Shown piece after piece: positions 8,277-15,580 of a stretch of DNA of 15,869 nt. The position numbers and the translations under genes were made by a program. The notes under the pieces are model-generated. The model was not told the origin of the DNA and ran no database searches. It saw only the letters and a program-made list of their open reading frames with translations. The stretch is from Desulfofustis sp. (GTDB lineage: Bacteria > Desulfobacterota > Desulfobulbia > Desulfobulbales > Desulfocapsaceae), in assembly GCA_029287755.1 (NCBI GenBank), contig JARFQM010000010.1:1-15869 (forward strand), read 5' to 3'. Position 1 is the stretch's first letter; every line of letters begins with the position of its first letter.

Positions 8277-9452
8277 CTATCTGCTCACTACCAGGGCTAC
8301 CGCCTCGCCCCCGCCGAGACAGAGCGAAGCCAGGCCGCGCTTCAGGTCGCGACGCTCCATTTCGTACAGCAACGTGGTCAGCACCCGGGCGCCACTGGCG
8401 CCGATGGGATGCCCCAACGCCACGCTGCCGCCGTTGACATTGACTTTTTCGGGATCGAGTTTCAGCACTTCGTTGATCGCACATGACGTGCCGCTGAAGG
8501 CCTCGTTGATTTCAAAGAGATCGATATCCTCAATCGAAAGACCTTCTTTTTTTAACACTTTAGGGATGGCATAAATGGGCGCCATCAAGACGTATTTCAA
8601 GTCGATGCCATGGGAGGCCTGGGCACCGATGCGGGCCATAACTGAACAACCGAGTTCCTTGGCCTTATCCTCGCTCATCATTACCACGGCGGCAGCACCG
8701 TCGCTGATAATCGAGGCATTGCCGGCAGTGCCGACCCCGTCTTTCCTGAAAGCCGGACGCATGGAGGAAAGAGTCTCATAGCTCGTTTCGGCTGGACATT
8801 CATCAGTGTCGAACAGACGCGGGTCGCCCTTACGCTGGGGAATGGGTACCGGAGCTATCTGGGAGGTGAAGGCCCCGCCCTCGATAGCCTTCAGGGCCCG
8901 AGTGTAAGACTGCTCCGCAAAGCGGTCCTGCTGCTGCCGCGAGACCCCCCACTTTTCACAGATCAGCTCATTGGACATACCCATGTGAAAATCGTTCACC
9001 ACATCCCAAAGCCCGTCGTGCAGCATGTGATCCTGCAGCGTCCCGGGTCCCATGCGATGCCCCCACCTGGCCTTTTCGAGATAGTAGGGGGCTCTGCTCA
9101 TGTTCTCCATACCGCCGGCCACCACCACCTCGGCATCACCGCACTGGATCGCCTGGGCCCCGAGCATGACGCTTTTCAAGGAGGATCCACAGACCTTGTT
9201 GACGGTAATGGCTTCCACCTCGTCGGGAAGTCCGGCCTTGATAGCCGCCTGCTTGGCAGGATTCTGACCGTACCCGCAGGGCAGCACCATGCCCATAATG
9301 CATTCGTTGACAACGGTGCCTTGGATACCAGCTTTGTCGAGCGATTCCTTGATAACATGGGCCCCGAGATCGGTAGCGCCGATAGTGGAGAGAGCGCCCC
9401 CGAAACTGCCCAAAGGAGTCCGAACCGCGCTGACAATTACCGCTTTTTTCAT
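8277..9452 (-). CDS. Acetyl-CoA acetyltransferase (thiolase)
   Basis: It cleaves 3-oxoacyl-CoA with CoA to give acetyl-CoA, the last step of the cycle, or condenses two acetyl-CoA in reverse. With the start chosen here it has 391 residues, the family norm. The frame stays open 13 codons further to 9491, but MKKAVIVSAVRTPLGSFGG is the classic N-terminus and GGAGGT lies just before the ATG at 9452, so the longer start is rejected. Catalytic residues are all present: Cys88 (NKVCGSSLKS), the NEAF motif at 316-319, His348 (GHPIGASGAR) and Cys378 (SLCLGGGEA). The last motif has GEA in place of the common GMG, a variant found in some bacterial thiolases. It is the first gene of the minus-strand cluster, behind a clear promoter with an overlapping palindromic operator. 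Confidence 0.95.
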   Translation of the reverse strand: MKKAVIVSAVRTPLGSFGGALSTIGATDLGAHVIKESLDKAGIQGTVVNECIMGMVLPCGYGQNPAKQAAIKAGLPDEVEAITVNKVCGSSLKSVMLGAQAIQCGDAEVVVAGGMENMSRAPYYLEKARWGHRMGPGTLQDHMLHDGLWDVVNDFHMGMSNELICEKWGVSRQQQDRFAEQSYTRALKAIEGGAFTSQIAPVPIPQRKGDPRLFDTDECPAETSYETLSSMRPAFRKDGVGTAGNASIISDGAAAVVMMSEDKAKELGCSVMARIGAQASHGIDLKYVLMAPIYAIPKVLKKEGLSIEDIDLFEINEAFSGTSCAINEVLKLDPEKVNVNGGSVALGHPIGASGARVLTTLLYEMERRDLKRGLASLCLGGGEAVALVVSR

Positions 9453-9531
9453 GCTGACCTCCAGAAGCTGGAATTCTGTCGTCACTATCAAGAAGATGGT
9501 GTATCTCCTTGAAGATATGTTTCAACCGTTT

Positions 9532-9551
9532 ACCGACCAAGCGCTCGGTCG
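9532..9551. promoter_or_regulatory. Palindromic operator A at the thiolase-cluster promoter
   Basis: The sequence contains ACCGA-N8-TCGGT (9532-9549). An 18-bp imperfect palindrome, CGACCaAGCGCTcGGTCG, is centred between 9542 and 9543 (lower case = the one mismatched pair). It begins right at the predicted start of transcription for the minus strand. Closely related copies sit at two other promoters in this window. Size and symmetry fit a TetR-family repressor site. Confidence 0.75.
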
Positions 9552-9559
9552 TTGTGCTG

Positions 9560-9587
9560 AGTTTACTATTTCACCCTTAATTGTCAA
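9560..9587 (-). promoter_or_regulatory. Sigma-70-like promoter of the beta-oxidation cluster
   Basis: On the minus strand a perfect -35 TTGACA (9582-9587) is followed after 16 bases by TAAACT (9560-9565), which matches four of six -10 positions. Transcription should start near 9552-9553, putting operator A over the first 20 transcribed bases. The leader to the ATG at 9452 would be about 100 bases. Confidence 0.65.
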
Positions 9588-9646
9588 TCTTTTATTGGAG
9601 GGCCTGTCGGTAAGACCAGGCAACCGGGGAAGCGGCGCTGAGATCC

Positions 9647-9672
9647 GGGCAGGAATCGACGTCGCCCTGCCC
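9647..9672. other. Small inverted repeat between the SH3-protein gene and the thiolase promoter
   Basis: GGGCAGG (9647-9653) and CCTGCCC (9666-9672) flank a 12-base loop that itself contains the palindrome CGACGTCG. It lies 64-89 bases beyond the stop of the minus-strand SH3-protein gene and upstream of the thiolase promoter. It could end transcription from the SH3 gene, but there is no U-tract. Confidence 0.3.
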
Positions 9673-9735
9673 TGGCGATCCTCCGACTTCGACAGCCCGG
9701 CGCGCCCCAGGGGTGCACCATCAAGGAATCAATTA

Positions 9736-10440
9736 CTAGAGGAGTGATGAACGTTTTTTACGTGATCTTCTGCTTACCATCCCAATTAACCAGCCCCCGA
9801 AAAATACTCCGCCGCCCGCCAGAAACCATTTCAGCGTATCGGTTTTGCTGAGCCGCTGATTCTCGCTCTTCAGGGCTTCATTCTGGCTTTCAAGATCAGC
9901 GACCCGCACAAGGGCTGCTTCCAGATCGTTTTTGGTCTGGATCACATCGGCAGTATCTTCCTGCAGCCTGAGATAATTTTCATCGATAGTGGTCCGCTCA
10001 GCAATGCACTGGGTGAGCTCCCTGTCCACCTCATCTTTCTCCTCGCTCAAACGTCTCTCCACTTCGTCTCTTTCCGTCGTCAACTGGTCGACGCGGAGCT
10101 TCAGGGACTGGGTTGTCTCGGTAAGCACCTGCTTTTCCCGCTCCAGCTGCTGTACTTGCTGACCAAGCGGAGGGGTGGCGCTCAGGTAGCGTCGCAATAC
10201 CCAGCCTTCCCTGCCGCTCTCAAGCCTGACCTGGGCCCAGTCATCAGCTTCCTCGAGCAGTTCGACGGGGGTGCCATCCTTGATCACGGCAATGATCTTG
10301 AAATCAGTGCCCTTGCCCCGTCTCATGGTGATTTCGGAACTCGGCTTGACGTAGAGATTTTCAGCCCAGCCCGCAACGGCAGGGAGCGTGGTCAGCAAAA
10401 CAATCAGGCAGAAAACATGGATCCGGTCTTTAAGTTTCAT
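9736..10440 (-). CDS. Exported SH3-domain / coiled-coil / membrane-anchor protein (TIGR04211-like, YgiM-like)
   Basis: 234 residues in a clear order. A signal peptide occupies 1-26 (hydrophobic VFCLIVLLTTLPAVA, cleavage likely after GWA). A bacterial SH3 domain lies at about 27-88 (LYVKPSSEITMRRGKGTDFKII...GWVLRRYL). A long coiled coil rich in Glu, Arg, Gln and Leu covers about 93-200. A C-terminal transmembrane helix at about 203-222 has a glycine pattern GGGVFFGG, and it is followed by a basic tail RRSRKKR. The layout matches the TIGR04211 SH3-and-anchor family and E. coli YgiM, whose role is poorly known. The SH3 domain would sit in the periplasm and might touch peptidoglycan. It lies between two lipid-metabolism transcription units, 108 bp after the ligase gene, without the shared operator in the gap. 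The ATG at 10440 has only a weak ribosome site. Confidence 0.85.
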   Translation of the reverse strand: MKLKDRIHVFCLIVLLTTLPAVAGWAENLYVKPSSEITMRRGKGTDFKIIAVIKDGTPVELLEEADDWAQVRLESGREGWVLRRYLSATPPLGQQVQQLEREKQVLTETTQSLKLRVDQLTTERDEVERRLSEEKDEVDRELTQCIAERTTIDENYLRLQEDTADVIQTKNDLEAALVRVADLESQNEALKSENQRLSKTDTLKWFLAGGGVFFGGWLIGMVSRRSRKKRSSLL

Positions 10441-10548
10441 AGCGCTCTATGAGTGTTGGGATGAATGGGTATCACCGTATCCTCTCCACCCTATCCGGTA
10501 TACACGCTCTCTGCAATAAATTCCTGATAACCTTGACAGGCCGGGCTT

Positions 10549-12150
10549 TCAGTTGATCCGCCTATGGCCCTGCCACTCCCTGTCTCTGAGTTTGAACTTC
10601 TGGATCTTGCCGGTAGCCGTTTTGGGTAGTTCTCCAAATTCCACGTATTTGGGTGCCTTGAACCTGGCCAGATGGCTCTTGGTAAAATCAATGATGTCCT
10701 CGGCTTTGGGCTCGCGGCCGGGCTTCGGCACGACAAACGCCTTGGGCACTTCACCCCATTTGTTGTCAGGAACTGGAATCACCGCCACCTCCTGGACATC
10801 CGGATGACTGTAGATGACGCTTTCCACCTCAACGGTGGAGATATTTTCACCGCCGCTGATAATGATATCCTTTTTTCGGTCCATGATCTGAATGTAGCCG
10901 TCGGGATGCATCACCGCCAGATCTCCACTGTGAAACCAGCCGCCGGCAAAGGCAGCTTCAGTGGCTTCCGGATCTTTGTAATAGCCGATCATTACATTGT
11001 TTCCCCGCATCACCACCTCGCCCATGGTGACCCCGTCTCTGGGGACCGATGCCATGGTTTCGGGATCGACCACATCCATAAAATGGGTGACGATAAACGG
11101 TACTCCCTGCCGTGATTTCACCTTGGCCCGCTCCTCTTCTCCAAGCTTTTCCCAGACCGGCTGCCAGGCACAGACGCTGTGAGGACCGAACACTTCGGTC
11201 AAGCCATAGGTGTGGGTAATCTCGGCCCCGATGGATTCCATATTTCTGATAATCGTCGGAGCCGGCGGCGCCCCGGCGGTCATGATGTTCAGGGTCCGTT
11301 TCATTTTCACCTCCTGGGCCCCGGGCCAGGTACTCATCATGATCAGCACCGTCGGCGCAGCGCATAGATGTGATACGTCCTCGGCCTCAATCAAGCGATA
11401 GATGTCCTCCGCCACCACCGCCCGCAGGCAGATATGAGTGGCCCCGACGGCCGTCACCCCCCAGGTAAAGCACCAGCCGTTGCAATGGAACATCGGCAGG
11501 GTCCAGAGGTAGACGGAGCGCACATTCAATCCCGACTCGAGCACTTCGCCTAGGGCGTTGAGATAGGCTCCACGGTGGTGATACATGACCCCCTTGGGGC
11601 GACCGGTGGTGCCGCTGGTGTAGTTGATGGTCATGAGTTGCTCTTCCGAATCGATATCGGCGGCAACCGGCTCGGGAGAACCGGTATTTAAAAAGGCCTC
11701 GTACTCCATGCCGCCCTGTACTTTCTCGTCACTTACATCACAGACGGTGACGTAGGTCTGCACCTTGGGCAACTGGTGCGGGTTGATCAGGGCCGCGAAC
11801 TCGCTGTCGACCACCACCACTTTGGCGTCGCTGTGATCGATTATGTAGGAAACCTCTCCCGCCGAAAGCCTGATATTGATGCTCACCAGGGCGGCGCCGA
11901 GCAGCGGTACCGCGTAGTGAGCCTCGAGCATGGGCGGGATATTGGGGCACAGGAAGGCAACCTTGTCACCTTTTCCCACACCCTGAAGCTTGAGAGCCGA
12001 GGCCAGGCGATTGACGCGCGCGCCGAATTCCCTGTAAGTATATCTGCGGTCCCCATAGACAACGGCGGTCTTGTCGGGATAGACGGTGACGCTTCTGGTC
12101 AGAAATTCGACCGGCGACAGAATCGATTTGTTTACGCTGGATAGTGCCAT
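10549..12150 (-). CDS. AMP-forming fatty-acid-CoA ligase (acyl-CoA synthetase 1)
   Basis: It activates a carboxylic acid to acyl-CoA through an acyl-adenylate. At 533 residues it has the length of medium/long-chain FadD-like ligases. The P-loop is YTSGTTGRPKG (177-187). The adenylate motif HTYGLTEVFGPH lies at 313-324, WFHSGD carries Asp410, and DRKKDIIISGGENIS (424-438) spans the hinge. The C-terminal PKTATGKIQK carries Lys515, needed for adenylation and a known acetylation site in the family. The sequence WTLPMFHCNGWCFTWG is typical of the fatty-acyl-CoA synthetase subgroup that also includes medium-chain and dicarboxylate ligases. The start at 12150 has a GGAG site eight to nine bases upstream. 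The gene is transcribed away from the divergent region, with a copy of the shared operator about 47 bases before the ATG. Confidence 0.93.
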   Translation of the reverse strand: MALSSVNKSILSPVEFLTRSVTVYPDKTAVVYGDRRYTYREFGARVNRLASALKLQGVGKGDKVAFLCPNIPPMLEAHYAVPLLGAALVSINIRLSAGEVSYIIDHSDAKVVVVDSEFAALINPHQLPKVQTYVTVCDVSDEKVQGGMEYEAFLNTGSPEPVAADIDSEEQLMTINYTSGTTGRPKGVMYHHRGAYLNALGEVLESGLNVRSVYLWTLPMFHCNGWCFTWGVTAVGATHICLRAVVAEDIYRLIEAEDVSHLCAAPTVLIMMSTWPGAQEVKMKRTLNIMTAGAPPAPTIIRNMESIGAEITHTYGLTEVFGPHSVCAWQPVWEKLGEEERAKVKSRQGVPFIVTHFMDVVDPETMASVPRDGVTMGEVVMRGNNVMIGYYKDPEATEAAFAGGWFHSGDLAVMHPDGYIQIMDRKKDIIISGGENISTVEVESVIYSHPDVQEVAVIPVPDNKWGEVPKAFVVPKPGREPKAEDIIDFTKSHLARFKAPKYVEFGELPKTATGKIQKFKLRDREWQGHRRIN

Positions 12151-12196
12151 CTCTACTCTCCTGTTGGAAATTTAGTGTACCCCCGCAGCCGTTTCT

Positions 12197-12212
12197 ACTG
12201 AGCGCTCGGTCG
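12197..12212. promoter_or_regulatory. Palindromic operator B upstream of ligase 1
   Basis: ACtGAGCGCTCgGT at 12197-12210 is a near-palindrome (lower case = mismatched pair) centred on AGCGCT. It shares the 13-base string AGCGCTCGGTCGT with operator A. If the minus-strand TATATA at 12228-12233 is the -10 box, this site lies about 10-25 bases downstream of the transcription start. An alternative minus-strand TTGACG would overlap it. Confidence 0.6.
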
Positions 12213-12380
12213 TCAAGAGCGCGCAGCTATATATCGTGCCGCGCATCAAGTCCGCTTGGGCGAAATCAGCCATTTGCAATTCCACCGCCAGTGTAGCCGA
12301 AAGAATTTTTTTTTCAATACGGGGTTACACAGAACGCGAGCCTTCTTCCCCGACAACCTATCAGACCGGCGCCGACCAGC

Positions 12381-12414
12381 GCCCCCGCAGGGGGCAAATT
12401 TAAACCATAAATTT
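12381..12414. repeat. Adjacent GC-only and AT-only inverted repeats upstream of the ligase 2 promoter
   Basis: GCCCCC-gca-GGGGGC (12381-12395) is immediately followed by AAATTTA-AACCA-TAAATTT (12396-12414), both perfect. The AT-rich palindrome is centred about 65 bases before the predicted start of transcription of ligase 2. That position would suit an activator site or an UP-like element. Confidence 0.5.
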
Positions 12415-12435
12415 ATCACTTAATAAAAAAAATCT

Positions 12436-12464
12436 TTGACAAATATCACTAAGTATTATCTAGT
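12436..12464 (+). promoter_or_regulatory. Candidate promoter of the ligase 2 / dehydrogenase / ETF operon
   Basis: A perfect -35 TTGACA (12436-12441) is followed after 17 bases by TCTAGT (12459-12464), a four-of-six -10 match; TATCTA two bases upstream is an alternative. Operator C begins 33 bases after the -35 box, against 32 at the thiolase promoter, so the two promoters share the same geometry. Confidence 0.55.
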
Positions 12465-12474
12465 GTCGAAAGAA

Positions 12475-12492
12475 ACCGAACGAGCGCTCGGT
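12475..12492. promoter_or_regulatory. Palindromic operator C upstream of ligase 2
   Basis: ACCGAACGAGCGCTCGGT has ACCGA-N8-TCGGT symmetry and agrees with operator A at 16 of 18 positions. It lies just downstream of the predicted transcription start and 82 bases before the ATG at 12575, a position suited to repression. Confidence 0.75.
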
Positions 12493-12574
12493 AGATTTTT
12501 TTTGCCAGGCTGTTCGTCCTTTTAAAAGTCCTGTGACTCTTAGAAAAAACAACGTGTGAGGAGGAGTTGAAGGT

Positions 12575-14332
12575 ATGGAAAATCTGTACAGAGAAGTCAT
12601 GGATATAAACATGATGGAGGACAACGAAGAAAAGGGTGCGGTCGCCAAAGCCTTCTTCGACAAGCTCAACCATATGGAGATGCCGGAGTATTTCAATTGG
12701 GCCGGAGAGATCTTCGATGGACTGCACGTAAGAGAGCGCGGCGACAAGAATGCCCTCGTCTGGGTGGATATCCATACCAAGGAAAACAGAAACTTCACCT
12801 ACAAGGAATTTGCCGCCCAGGGCAACCACTGCCTGAATAAACTGCGTCAGGCGGGAGTGGAAAAAGGCGACAATCTCTACATGATGGTGCCCATCGTCCC
12901 CGAAACCTGGTTCGCGTCCTATGCCTGCATAAAAGGAGGCATCGTCAACGTACCCACAGCCACCACCATGACCCTCAGGGAAATGGAATTCAGATTTCAG
13001 ACCTATGCACCTGATGTGGTTATCGCCGCTGAAACCTTCACCGAACTGATCGATGAGGCGCTGCAGCTGACTAAGTCGACCCCGAAAGTAAAAATCGTGC
13101 TGGGAAGCAAGCCGGGCTGGGTGAGCTACAGCGACCTGGAAAAGGAGTCTCCCGAAGCCGAACCGGCCCCGACCAAAGCGGATGATCTTCTCTTCTGCTT
13201 CTTCACCTCGGGAACCACAGGGCTGCCCAAGAGAGTCGGCCACACCGCCACTTCCTATCCTGTCGGTCACCTGTCTACCGCCGTCATGGCCGGTATCAGA
13301 ACCGATGACATCCATCACAACCTGAGCGCTCCCGGCTGGGCAAAATGGGCCTGGAGCTCCTTCTTCGCCCCGCTCAATGTCGGCGCCACGGCAACGGGAT
13401 TCAATTTCACCGCCCTTGACGGCATGGCCTATATGGAATGTCTGACCACTTACAAGGTTTCAGTTTTCTGCGCTCCTCCGACCGCCTGGCGCGTGTTCAT
13501 CAACCTCGACACTTCGGGCTTGGATTTCTCCAACCTGCGGCAATCGATAGGGGCCGGCGAACCGTTGAACCCCGAAATCATAACCCAGTGGGAACGACTG
13601 ACCGGAACCTACATCCGGGACTTCTATGGTCAGACAGAATCCACGGCAATGATCGGCAACGCCCCGTGGATGGGCAAAATGCGAAAAGGCTCCTTTGGGG
13701 CGCCGTCGTTCATGTACGATGTCACCCTGGTGGGCGACGACGGCAAAGAGGTGACCGAACCGGATGAGCCGGGATATATCGTGGTCCGGCTCGATCGCTG
13801 GCGGGCGATTGGCCTGTTCACCGAATATATCGGCAATCCCGAAAAGATGGCCGGCGTCTTCGTCGGCGACTACTATTACACCGGAGACCGCGGCTCGATC
13901 GATAAGGATGGGTATTGGTGGTTTGTCGGGCGCAGCGACGATGTCATCAAATCGTCCGACTACCGGGTGGGGCCGTTCGAAGTGGAAAGTGCCCTGATGG
14001 AACATGCAGCGGTGGCCGAAGCCGCTGTCGTAGGTGTTCCCGATGAAAAGCGCCATCAGCTGGTCAAGGCCTTCGTTATTCTCAAGCAGGGCCAGGAGCC
14101 CTCTCGGGAGCTGGCCCTTGATATGTTCAGACACACCATCGATATCCTGGCTAAATTCAAGATTCCACGGATCATCGAATTTGTTACCGAGGTCCCCAAA
14201 ACCCTGAGCGGCAAGATCAGAAGGGTCGAGCTGCGTGAGCGCGAGGTAGAACGACAGGACACCAAGGCCGAAGCGCCGGTCGGGGAGTTCTACTACTGGG
14301 ATTTCCCCGAGCTCAGCTCCAGGAAAAATTAG
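12575..14332 (+). CDS. AMP-forming acyl-CoA synthetase, MACS/acetyl-CoA-synthetase-like (acyl-CoA synthetase 2)
   Basis: It converts an acid, ATP and CoA to acyl-CoA. At 585 residues it fits the ACSM/medium-chain group better than FadD. The P-loop is TSGTTGLPKR (211-220). The adenylate motif is DFYGQTES (349-356), YYTGDRG carries Asp438, and GYWWFVGRSDDVIKSSDYRVGPFEVES spans the hinge with Arg453. PKTLSGKIRR ends with catalytic Lys547, which is also the classic acetylation site. In the hinge the usual SSGYRIG appears as SSDYRVG (Asp462). The first 40 residues are a family-typical N-terminal extension. AGGAGG lies ten bases before the ATG. It leads a plus-strand operon with an acyl-CoA dehydrogenase and ETF. 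Substrate is unknown; short- or branched-chain and aromatic acids are all possible in this group. Confidence 0.92.
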   Translation: MENLYREVMDINMMEDNEEKGAVAKAFFDKLNHMEMPEYFNWAGEIFDGLHVRERGDKNALVWVDIHTKENRNFTYKEFAAQGNHCLNKLRQAGVEKGDNLYMMVPIVPETWFASYACIKGGIVNVPTATTMTLREMEFRFQTYAPDVVIAAETFTELIDEALQLTKSTPKVKIVLGSKPGWVSYSDLEKESPEAEPAPTKADDLLFCFFTSGTTGLPKRVGHTATSYPVGHLSTAVMAGIRTDDIHHNLSAPGWAKWAWSSFFAPLNVGATATGFNFTALDGMAYMECLTTYKVSVFCAPPTAWRVFINLDTSGLDFSNLRQSIGAGEPLNPEIITQWERLTGTYIRDFYGQTESTAMIGNAPWMGKMRKGSFGAPSFMYDVTLVGDDGKEVTEPDEPGYIVVRLDRWRAIGLFTEYIGNPEKMAGVFVGDYYYTGDRGSIDKDGYWWFVGRSDDVIKSSDYRVGPFEVESALMEHAAVAEAAVVGVPDEKRHQLVKAFVILKQGQEPSRELALDMFRHTIDILAKFKIPRIIEFVTEVPKTLSGKIRRVELREREVERQDTKAEAPVGEFYYWDFPELSSRKN

Positions 14333-14338
14333 TTCCCC

Positions 14339-14368
14339 CGCCGCGGGCGGGCACGCCCGCCCGCGGCG
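14339..14368 (+). repeat. Perfect 14-bp GC-only hairpin between ligase 2 and acyl-CoA dehydrogenase
   Basis: Bases 14339-14352 are the exact reverse complement of 14355-14368, leaving only AC between the arms (in practice a CACG tetraloop). Every stem base is G or C. It begins six bases after the ligase stop codon and ends 34 bases before the next ATG. No U-run follows, so it looks like an mRNA-processing or stabilising hairpin, or an attenuator, inside the operon. Confidence 0.8.
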
Positions 14369-14402
14369 CACCCCCTGATCGACCGGCAACGGAGAATCGA
14401 TT

Positions 14403-15548
14403 ATGAAATTCGAACTCAGTGAAGAACAGAGCCTGATTCGTGATACGGTAAGAGAATTCGCCGAATCTGAAATCGGCCCAAGCGCTGCTCAGCGCGATGA
14501 AGAGGAACGCTTCGACCGAGCCCTGATGTTCGACAGCCTGGCCGAACTGGGCCTCACCGGCATGGTCTTTCCGGAAGAGTATGGCGGCGCCGGTGCTGAC
14601 TACCTGAGCTACGCCATCGCCGTTGAAGAACTTTCCCGGGTCTGCGCCTCGACCGGGGTGACGCTGTCCGCCCACCTCTCCCTGTGCGCCAACCCAATCT
14701 ACCTGTTTGGCTCGGAAAGCCAAAAGCAGCAGTACCTGGCACCGCTCGCCGCCGGTGAAAAGATGGGAGCCTTCGGCCTCACTGAACCTTCCGCCGGTTC
14801 CGATGCCGGCAGCACCAAAACCACCGCGCTTAAAAACGGCGACGGCTGGCTGCTGAACGGGTCCAAGATCTTTATCACCAATGGCGGGGAAGCTGAAACT
14901 TACGTCGTGCTGGCCCGCACCGACAAGGACGCCAAAAAACATCATGGCATCAGCGCCTTCATCATCGACAAAGGAACCGAGGGATTCACCTTCGGTAAAA
15001 AGGAGCAGAAGCTGGGAATCAGATCGTCGCCTACCATGGAGATCATCTTTGACAACTGTCTGCTTCCTGCTGAAAATCTGCTCGGTGAGGAGGGCGAGGG
15101 GTTCAAGGTAGCCATGAAGACCCTGGACGGGGGCCGCATCGGCATCGCCTCCCAGGCTGTTGGTATCGCCCAGGGGGCGCTCGAGCAGGCGGTAAATTAC
15201 GCCAAGGAAAGAAAACAATTCGGCAAACCGATCGCCGCCTTTCAGGGGATATCCTTTCAGCTGGCCGATATGGCCACCCAGATCGAAGCCTCGAGGCTGA
15301 TGGTCTACAATGCGGCCTACCGGGCCAGTGCCGGGCTCTCCTATTCCCAGGCATCGGCCATGGCCAAGCTGATGGCCAGCGAGACGGCGATGAAGGTAAC
15401 CACCCAGGCGGTCCAGATTCTCGGCGGCTACGGCTACAGCCGTGAATTCCCGGTTGAACGCATGATGCGGGATGCTAAAATCACTGAAATCTATGAAGGA
15501 ACGAGTGAAATTCAGCGGCTGGTCATCGGCACCGCCCTCACCCGCTGA
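14403..15548 (+). CDS. Acyl-CoA dehydrogenase (butyryl-CoA type), second copy
   Basis: A complete 381-residue FAD enzyme with the same role as the one at 3367-4524, feeding electrons to the ETF encoded next to it. FAD/substrate motifs [12 protein letters not shown] (123-134) and [12 protein letters not shown] (149-160) are intact. [22 protein letters not shown] precedes [11 protein letters not shown], where Glu365 is the catalytic base. The two dehydrogenases share motifs and length but differ through the N-terminal half, so they are diverged paralogues with probably different chain-length or branched substrates, not a recent duplication. GGAG lies about nine bases before the ATG. It is 70 bp downstream of ligase 2, across the GC hairpin, and 32 bp before etfB. 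Confidence 0.95.
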   Translation: MKFELSEEQSLIRDTVREFAESEIGPSAAQRDEEERFDRALMFDSLAELGLTGMVFPEEYGGAGADYLSYAIAVEELSRVCASTGVTLSAHLSLCANPIYLFGSESQKQQYLAPLAAGEKMGAFGLTEPSAGSDAGSTKTTALKNGDGWLLNGSKIFITNGGEAETYVVLARTDKDAKKHHGISAFIIDKGTEGFTFGKKEQKLGIRSSPTMEIIFDNCLLPAENLLGEEGEGFKVAMKTLDGGRIGIASQAVGIAQGALEQAVNYAKERKQFGKPIAAFQGISFQLADMATQIEASRLMVYNAAYRASAGLSYSQASAMAKLMASETAMKVTTQAVQILGGYGYSREFPVERMMRDAKITEIYEGTSEIQRLVIGTALTR

Positions 15549-15580
15549 GTCGCAGTAACAACAACCGATAGAGGAAGAGT

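Larger units (their letters stand above)
12151..12574. promoter_or_regulatory. Divergent control region between the two acyl-CoA ligase genes
   Basis: 424 bases with no credible gene. From left to right it holds operator B near the minus-strand ligase, a possible minus-strand -10 (TATATA on that strand, 12228-12233) and a run of nine T at 12306-12314. A GC-rich inverted repeat next to an AT-rich inverted repeat follows (12381-12414). Last come a TTGACA box and operator C before the plus-strand ligase. Both ligase genes are presumably controlled from here. Confidence 0.7.

Noticed and set aside
9453..9491. Upstream 13-codon extension of the thiolase
   Set aside because: The extension has no thiolase similarity and the strong GGAGGT ribosome site serves the ATG at 9452.
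10441..10448. AGCGCTCT immediately before the SH3-protein start codon, resembling the operator core
   Set aside because: It matches only AGCGCTC, lacks GGT and any left half, and overlaps the ribosome-binding position.
12306..12314. Run of nine T as a terminator tail
   Set aside because: No stem-loop precedes it on the plus strand and no gene ends nearby; probably just an AT-rich part of the control region.
12369..12386. CCGACCAGCGCCCC as a fourth operator-like half site
   Set aside because: Compared with operator A it needs a one-base gap and has no right half-site.
12449..13318. Open minus-strand frame of 289 codons overlapping the divergent region and ligase 2
   Set aside because: It runs through operator C, the plus-strand ribosome site and the conserved N-terminal part of ligase 2; no family resemblance.
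13460..14389. Long open frame of 309 codons antisense to ligase 2
   Set aside because: It overlaps a well-supported gene with all family motifs. Its translation has no recognisable domain, and long antisense frames are expected opposite GC-rich coding sequence.
14313..15218. Open frame of 301 codons antisense to the second acyl-CoA dehydrogenase
   Set aside because: Same reasoning: a shadow of a conserved gene, with low-complexity Gly-rich translation and no plausible ribosome site.
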